From contig NZ_AUFX01000004.1 in the NCBI RefSeq assembly GCF_000426725.1, positions 1 through 64,000 of the forward strand: a stretch of 64,000 bases of DNA, read 5' to 3'. Every line of letters begins with the position of its first letter. Positions within the stretch are counted from its first letter, which is position 1. Below, in pieces: positions 58,664-64,000 of this stretch. Position numbers and translations under genes: made by a program. A model generated the notes under the pieces. It saw only the letters and a list, made by a program, of their open reading frames with translations, searched no databases and was not told the DNA's origin. Source of the stretch: Sporocytophaga myxococcoides DSM 11118. GTDB taxonomy: Bacteria > Bacteroidota > Bacteroidia > Cytophagales > Cytophagaceae.

Positions 58664-61492
58664 TTATTCCTTTACAATCTTTCTGATGACTACTCCATTT
58701 CTGTTTTCCACAGTGAGAATATAAATTCCTGGCTTAAGTTCTTTTCCAATAGCATGGCTTTGGCTTCCATTACCGCTTTCCAGTTCAAAACCCCTTATAT
58801 CTGCAATGCGATAAAAGAAGCCTCCTTCTGTCAAGACCATCGTACCATTGTCCATAAAAGGATTTGGATAAATGACTATATCGCTGTTATTATTCTCAGT
58901 CACCCCCGTAATTACACCATTAAACTGCAGATAATTAAGATTCATATAGCTGGCATCAAAGGCAAGCCTCATGACATGTTTTCCCTCATTGAGACTAATA
59001 CCATTTAATGTAATCGTTTCCCAGCTCTGCCAGCCTCCTGTATTAGGTATGGCTATCGGACCTGTAACATCCTTTCCATCAAATTCAATGTGAAACACCT
59101 TGCCATCTCCGTCTGCAGCGATTCTAAGGTCCAGATTATACACACCTGTCGATACCACATTCACAGTATATTCCAGCCATTCACCCTGAAGGATATAGCT
59201 TATGTTATACTCTCCTTCTGTGCCTCCTGCAGTTTCAATATCAACCTCGTCAATTCTTAAGCTTGCTCCCCCTTCATTTCCATTAGCATTCGCTTCATGA
59301 TAAGCAATTCCTTCGCCGCCAAAATCATACTCTTCTGCTTCAATGCGACCAGGTATCATATGTGCTGATTGATTAAAAGGGGTTTGATTCGGCCTAAGTC
59401 TTGCCCCACCCCAGGAAGCGTGATCCATACCATTATCCCCATCTGGGGCAACCTGTAGCGTAAGAAGATTTCCACCAACGACACTTACATCAATATTTTT
59501 AGTAGCGGAAGAACCATTCATTAATCCACTGGTGTATATTTGTTTTCCGTCAAGTAGCACTGTAAATATTACCGATCCAGAGTTCCCTACTTCATCATCC
59601 AAGCCTATATCAGATAAGAACCGCTCATACTTTCCATCTAGTTTGTAAGTGATAGTACTTTGGGCATGCACTCCCAGGCCCCTTGAATATTCAATACCAT
59701 TCAAGGCAATCGCATTACCATCATTAACACCGTCTTCTCCGTTGCTTTGATCCTTTTCAGCAGGCCCCCAGCCGTTCGACGAGGAAGTCCAATTCAGATT
59801 GGTTATATAGAAAGATGGCATTCCCTTGATTACAGAAGATGCTACACCCTCCCCGAAGTTATTTGTACCTGTAACAGTATAGTAGTATGCTTTATCATTT
59901 TCAACCTTAGTATCTGAATAGAAAAGTTGACTCGTTGTACCAATCGTTTGAAAAGGACCTGAAGGTGACGTACTTCTTTTTACTATATAGTTAGACGCAT
60001 TAGGAGTGCGATTCCAATTCAGAGTAATTTTCTTTTCATCTTCAAAAATCCATGGTAATCCTGCACTTCCGGGAGGAAAATTACCTGTAGAACCTGTAGA
60101 GAAGTAAGAAGTAAATGTTTTGCTTACAGAATTTCCTGCATAGTCTTTAATACCCCCAGCAGGAATCACAACCTCATAGGTTGTATTCGGCAAAAGAGGT
60201 TGATCAGGTGAAAAATTTACCATAGAAAACTGATGACTATATTTTCCTGATAGTGCTGCACCACCCAAGGGCCTTACGATAAAAGTATTTTTGTTTACTG
60301 ATTCCAGAATGATATTATCAGTAAAGGTTACACCGATTCGTGATGTCAGTGCCCGGTTTACATCATTGGATTTTGGAACTATCATATTAACTTCAGGAGC
60401 TTTTGTATCCGGTTCCCTTTGGTGAACCCAGAATCCGCTGCTGGAGCCGTGATCATTACCAACAAAAATAAGGTTACCAAAAGGTGTTACCTGACCATGA
60501 TCTGAATCCCCATTGATACCTAAAGATCCTCTTCCCACAATTTTTAATTGTGCTGGATTTGATGCATCTATTTTTACAACTTCTGACTGGCAGCCCTGAA
60601 AGATAAATTGATCCTGAGCAGAATTATACAATTGTTCTCCGCTGTTGCCGATATTTAAAGTAGTTATTTTCTTAATATTCACCGGATCACTTATATCATA
60701 AGTTCCGAATATGGCATTGTTTGAATTTCCTCGAGCAGAAATTACAAGTCTGTTCCCATTTACCATTGAAGCATACATATTTTCAGTATTGCTATAGCTG
60801 TTCAACAATTTCGGATCCCGCGGATTACTTATATCATAAATGGTAAACCCTCGTCCAAAATCATGCGCTGATGTGTAAAGAAGATTTCCAATGGCAAATA
60901 TAGGCCCTACCTGTCTTGGAGTATTAATATGCTTTACCAATACAGGATTATTTATATCCGTAGCATCAACTACATCAAAACCTTTGCTGCCATTAGCAAT
61001 GAAAATATATGGAGCTTGCCAGAATAATTGCCAGCAAGAGCCATAATCATCATGAGCATAGCCGTCCATGATATGTCTTTTGATTTGCTTAGGATTTTTA
61101 GGATCACTAAAATCCCAAATTTGAAAACCGTACCCATCCTGAAAAAGCATGTATTTGTCGTGCTGGGGCATAGCATGTTGCTCACGAAAATTAACTGTAC
61201 GGGAATCATAAGTACGAGAAACCAGAACCGGTTTTCTTGGATTCGATACATCCCAGACAAGAATTCCTCCGGGTGGTTTCCCACTATCCGGATGAAATGT
61301 GGTGATCATATATCCATTGTGCATTGTGGCCATTGTTGACCCCATATGATTTATCTCTGTATACTTCCAAATGCTTTTGTATAGTTCATCTGATGTATAG
61401 CTGAGATTTCCCAGTCCAGGCCCTACCTGTGCTGAAAGCAATCCGGGCAATAGTAACAGGATATTCAGCAACAAAACACTCCTATTTTTCAT
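58664..61492 (-). CDS. LVIVD-repeat protein with Ig-like, Fn3, NPCBM, CBM6 and T9SS domains
   Basis: A 942-residue secreted protein. Signal peptide about 1-21. LVIVD-type propeller repeats (about 35-365: VWDVSNPRKPVLVS, IYDISNPRDPKLLN), a Big_5-like domain (375-470), a fibronectin III domain (480-560), an NPCBM-type galactose/polysaccharide-binding domain (565-690: NGIEYSRGLGVHAQSTI), CBM6 (700-845) and a sorting domain (865-942). There is no recognisable catalytic domain, so it may be a surface glycan-binding protein. It is 92 bases upstream of the diheme protein gene. Confidence 0.85.
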   Translation of the reverse strand: MKNRSVLLLNILLLLPGLLSAQVGPGLGNLSYTSDELYKSIWKYTEINHMGSTMATMHNGYMITTFHPDSGKPPGGILVWDVSNPRKPVLVSRTYDSRTVNFREQHAMPQHDKYMLFQDGYGFQIWDFSDPKNPKQIKRHIMDGYAHDDYGSCWQLFWQAPYIFIANGSKGFDVVDATDINNPVLVKHINTPRQVGPIFAIGNLLYTSAHDFGRGFTIYDISNPRDPKLLNSYSNTENMYASMVNGNRLVISARGNSNNAIFGTYDISDPVNIKKITTLNIGNSGEQLYNSAQDQFIFQGCQSEVVKIDASNPAQLKIVGRGSLGINGDSDHGQVTPFGNLIFVGNDHGSSSGFWVHQREPDTKAPEVNMIVPKSNDVNRALTSRIGVTFTDNIILESVNKNTFIVRPLGGAALSGKYSHQFSMVNFSPDQPLLPNTTYEVVIPAGGIKDYAGNSVSKTFTSYFSTGSTGNFPPGSAGLPWIFEDEKKITLNWNRTPNASNYIVKRSTSPSGPFQTIGTTSQLFYSDTKVENDKAYYYTVTGTNNFGEGVASSVIKGMPSFYITNLNWTSSSNGWGPAEKDQSNGEDGVNDGNAIALNGIEYSRGLGVHAQSTITYKLDGKYERFLSDIGLDDEVGNSGSVIFTVLLDGKQIYTSGLMNGSSATKNIDVSVVGGNLLTLQVAPDGDNGMDHASWGGARLRPNQTPFNQSAHMIPGRIEAEEYDFGGEGIAYHEANANGNEGGASLRIDEVDIETAGGTEGEYNISYILQGEWLEYTVNVVSTGVYNLDLRIAADGDGKVFHIEFDGKDVTGPIAIPNTGGWQSWETITLNGISLNEGKHVMRLAFDASYMNLNYLQFNGVITGVTENNNSDIVIYPNPFMDNGTMVLTEGGFFYRIADIRGFELESGNGSQSHAIGKELKPGIYILTVENRNGVVIRKIVKE

Positions 61493-61680
61493 CTTAATAG
61501 AGTTTAAAAGTCGTTCTTGAATTATATTAAATACTTATTAAAGTCTCACTATCTTACCTATAAAACACTCTTGCTTATTCTTAGACAATTCAGATAAGCT
61601 CCAGTATTCATGCAGAATCCAAAGATTACATATCCTTTGATAACATTATTTAGATGAGATTAGTGAAGTGTACCTGGCCT

Positions 61681-61712
61681 TAAAAATTGGCCTGGTAAAA
61701 TACCAGGCCAAT
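61681..61712 (-). terminator. terminator after the GH10 gene
   Basis: ATTGGCCTGGTA (61686-61697) pairs with TACCAGGCCAAT (61701-61712) around a 3-base loop. On the minus strand a T-run follows (61682-61686). It separates the GH10 gene from the LVIVD-protein gene, so these are different transcripts. Confidence 0.85.
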
Positions 61713-61754
61713 AGTAAGAGACAGAAGGTTAGGTATTATGAACAAAATTTAATT

Positions 61755-64000
61755 TTACTGCTTCACAATTTTATGCACAGTGACTGCATTGTTGTTTTCA
61801 ACCATAAGGAAGTAAATACCATCTTTTAAATTTTTTCCAACCTTATGGCCACGTCTTCCATTTCCTGATTCGACAATGATGCCGCTTATATCGGTAATTC
61901 TATATTGAAAATCTCCAGCATTATTGATCTGTATACCTGTATCTGCAAATGGATTTGGGAATACTGCAATAATTGAAGATTCATCCTCTATAATACCCGT
62001 AATAATATCTTTGAACTCTACATAGTTCAGATTCATATAATCTGTATCAAAGGCTATACGCATGATGTGTTCTCCTTGGATGAGGCTTATATCATTCAGA
62101 GTCACTGTCTGCCATGTTTGCCATCCTCCTGTATTGGGCAAATTTACAGGGCCGGTGACATCAACACCATCCATTTCAATATGGAAGGTTTTCCCCTCAC
62201 CTTCGGCCGCTATCCTTACCTCCAGATCATATTTACCTGATGCAGCTACAACTACTGAATACTCCAGCCATTCTCCCTTTAAGGTATAACCTACATTAAA
62301 AGCCCCCTCATTATCCTGAGTTGTTTCAATATCCACTTCATCATTTCTGAATGTGGCTTTTCCTTCATTACCGTTTGTATTAGCTTCATGATATGCCAGC
62401 CCTTCTCCCCCGAGGTCATATTCTTCAGCTTCAATTCTGCCTGGAATCAGATGAGCTGCCTTGAATGGTTCTTGTTTCAGCTCTTTAGTTAAGGTAAAGG
62501 TCACATAGTTCATGTTTACGAAATCGGTAACCCCTATAGTAACCCTCATGATTTTTTTACCGGCTGTAAGATTGATACCTTTCACCTTTACAGTTTGCCA
62601 GGTTTGCCAGCCCGTTGTATTTGGTATAGCTATATTCCCGGCTATGTTCGTTCCATCCATAGCTACAGATACAGTACGTCCATCACCATTGGCTGCTACT
62701 CTTAAATCAAGATCATATGTTCCTGCAGTTTTAACATCCACGCTATATTCAAGCCATTCTCCGGATGTAGCCCAGCCTATATTATAACCTGCCCCGGCAT
62801 CAGTGCAGCTTTCAATATCTACATCTTCATCTGTGCGGAAATTGACAATTGGAGTTACCTGGCTTCCGGGAGTGCTGTCGGCATAGGCAAAACCATTGCC
62901 GCCGACATCAAAATGCTCAAGTTGTATCGTTCCTGGAATAACATGCCATGAACCATTATATGGCCCCTGTGGTAGGTTTACTTTGATAGTTACTTTTGCT
63001 TCCACCACATTACCCTGATTATCTGTAGCAATTACTTTTATATCATGAGTCCCCACAGAAGCTCCAGTCCAGATGAAACTATAAGGAGCTGAATTATCGC
63101 TATTCAGCAAAACAGATCCATCATAAAATTTAACATCAGCAATAGTACCGTCTTCATCTACAGCAGTTGCAGATAGGGTTATCTGGTCAGCGGTAGTAAA
63201 TATCTGCCCTTCTGTCGGTGAGGTTATTGCAAGACTTATTTTTCCGTTATTTGTGCAGCCCTCAGCAGGACACATAGGGTAACCTACTTTTGGTCGGCCA
63301 TTCATATAACTTTTTAACCAGGTTCCAGCTGCTCTGTCTTGGCCGTTTTCTAAAGTGAATCCGGTACCTGTAACCCAAGTCCTGTTTAATACATGTCCCC
63401 ACCAGGTAACCCCTTTAACTGCGGGGTGCTCCCAATACTCAGGAAAATGATTCTGGAAGCTTGATAGTTGCTGTTGCTCATTGTTATTGTTATCATTTCC
63501 TCCTGCCATATCAAGTTCAGTAACATACACAGGAATGCCTCCTCGGGCCATCCTGCTACAATCCTGAGTAATACGCCCATCTGGCTGAGGATCCACACTA
63601 AACCAATGTGCCTGAGTTCCAAATCCATCAATAATACCTCTATCTCTCAATGCAGCAACCAATTTCAACATTTCGTCAATAGAAGTATTGCTTCCTTCAA
63701 GACCATAATCATTCAAGACCAGTTTGGTATTTGGAAAAATTCTCCTCGCTTCAGTAAACAACCATATTTGCCAGCCAAAATCATCTATGGCTGTATTGGT
63801 TTTACCACTGAATTTATCTCGCATTTGCTGGTTAGGTTGCTGATGATTAAATAACTGCTCATTTAAAACATCAATCTGATCTATGTACTTGAAGCGCGCA
63901 GCTATCCCTTCCATATATTCTACCAACTCCGCTCTGGCATCTGTGGTACTTAGTGAAAATAACCAATTTGGATACTGTGCTCCCCACATGGCAGCATGCC
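61755..64000 (-). CDS. GH10 endo-xylanase with Ig-like, two CBM6 and T9SS domains (partial, N-terminus outside window)
   Basis: The reading frame runs off the right edge; the Met at 63989 is internal (upstream codons read His-Ala-Ala, as in the GH10 H-x-x-x-W strand). The visible GH10 part (about 245 residues) has the acid/base Glu in IDVLNEQL, VLNDYG, FGTQAHW, the nucleophile Glu in YVTELDMA and VTWWGHV. Then an Ig-like spacer (250-340), CBM6 (345-495), CBM6 (505-650) and a sorting domain (about 668-744). It cuts the xylan backbone and is the cluster's main depolymerase. Confidence 0.93.
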   Translation of the reverse strand, partial: HAAMWGAQYPNWLFSLSTTDARAELVEYMEGIAARFKYIDQIDVLNEQLFNHQQPNQQMRDKFSGKTNTAIDDFGWQIWLFTEARRIFPNTKLVLNDYGLEGSNTSIDEMLKLVAALRDRGIIDGFGTQAHWFSVDPQPDGRITQDCSRMARGGIPVYVTELDMAGGNDNNNNEQQQLSSFQNHFPEYWEHPAVKGVTWWGHVLNRTWVTGTGFTLENGQDRAAGTWLKSYMNGRPKVGYPMCPAEGCTNNGKISLAITSPTEGQIFTTADQITLSATAVDEDGTIADVKFYDGSVLLNSDNSAPYSFIWTGASVGTHDIKVIATDNQGNVVEAKVTIKVNLPQGPYNGSWHVIPGTIQLEHFDVGGNGFAYADSTPGSQVTPIVNFRTDEDVDIESCTDAGAGYNIGWATSGEWLEYSVDVKTAGTYDLDLRVAANGDGRTVSVAMDGTNIAGNIAIPNTTGWQTWQTVKVKGINLTAGKKIMRVTIGVTDFVNMNYVTFTLTKELKQEPFKAAHLIPGRIEAEEYDLGGEGLAYHEANTNGNEGKATFRNDEVDIETTQDNEGAFNVGYTLKGEWLEYSVVVAASGKYDLEVRIAAEGEGKTFHIEMDGVDVTGPVNLPNTGGWQTWQTVTLNDISLIQGEHIMRIAFDTDYMNLNYVEFKDIITGIIEDESSIIAVFPNPFADTGIQINNAGDFQYRITDISGIIVESGNGRRGHKVGKNLKDGIYFLMVENNNAVTVHKIVKQ

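Noticed and set aside
61755-63989. GH10 gene starting at the Met codon at 63989
   Set aside because: The GH10 domain is missing its first strands there and the frame stays open to the window edge, so the true start lies outside.

Overview
The window looks like chromosomal DNA of a low-GC, cellulose- or hemicellulose-degrading gliding bacterium of the Bacteroidota, probably Cytophagales (Cytophaga/Sporocytophaga-like). The signs are many proteins ending in type IX secretion system (T9SS) sorting domains, a PorP/SprF protein, SprB repeats with a gliding-motility C-terminal domain, Bacteroidota-type promoters (TAnnTTTG at -7, TTG/TTTG near -33) before the 16S rRNA, rpmH and tRNA-Val genes, and a cluster of xylan-active enzymes carrying CBM6 pairs. 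The genus is an inference.

Region 1 (1-15.1 kb) is housekeeping: the 5' end of a leftward 16S rRNA gene with two tandem promoters; tsaB-DUF2480; the rpmH-rnpA-ctpA operon; an M61 peptidase; a DUF4403 lipoprotein; a PfkB sugar kinase; a GNAT-like protein; ilvA; a DUF547 protein; and a large AsmA-like protein.

Region 2 (15.1-27.4 kb) is a loosely packed accessory region. It starts at two identical tRNA-Val(UAC) genes and holds a sulfatase, a formylglycine-generating enzyme (FGE) and a HAD phosphatase. It also holds decayed genes (an inverted, internally deleted FGE copy and a broken DUF2490-like gene), a metalloprotease lipoprotein, an FG-GAP repeat T9SS protein, and several decayed tRNA copies with their terminators. 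One 107-bp block of these is duplicated. It reads as a region built by insertion, duplication and decay next to tRNA genes.

Region 3 (27.4-38 kb) is a surface-display locus. It has a protein made of seven tandem 83-residue modules, each resembling a T9SS sorting domain; a 1266-residue adhesin-like type B T9SS protein; a small lipoprotein; a PorP/SprF partner; and then an ECF sigma factor, a FecR-type anti-sigma and an STN-domain/outer-membrane protein. The first two genes share a bipartite promoter-like motif with identical spacing, which may be the target of the sigma factor. This is the best candidate for an undescribed system.

Region 4 (38-64 kb) is a hemicellulose cluster: GH8, an esterase, GH95, GH27, a CE6 esterase, a CE1-type esterase, GH43, a diheme beta-propeller protein, an LVIVD/NPCBM/CBM6 protein and a GH10 xylanase cut by the window edge. 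All carry T9SS C-termini. Four of them (CE6, CE1, GH43, GH10) share one C-terminal cassette of Ig-like domain, CBM6, CBM6 and sorting domain. A chimeric GH30/CE1 relic sits beside the GH27-GH95 pair. Together the set could degrade decorated glucuronoarabinoxylan. No SusC/SusD pair is visible.
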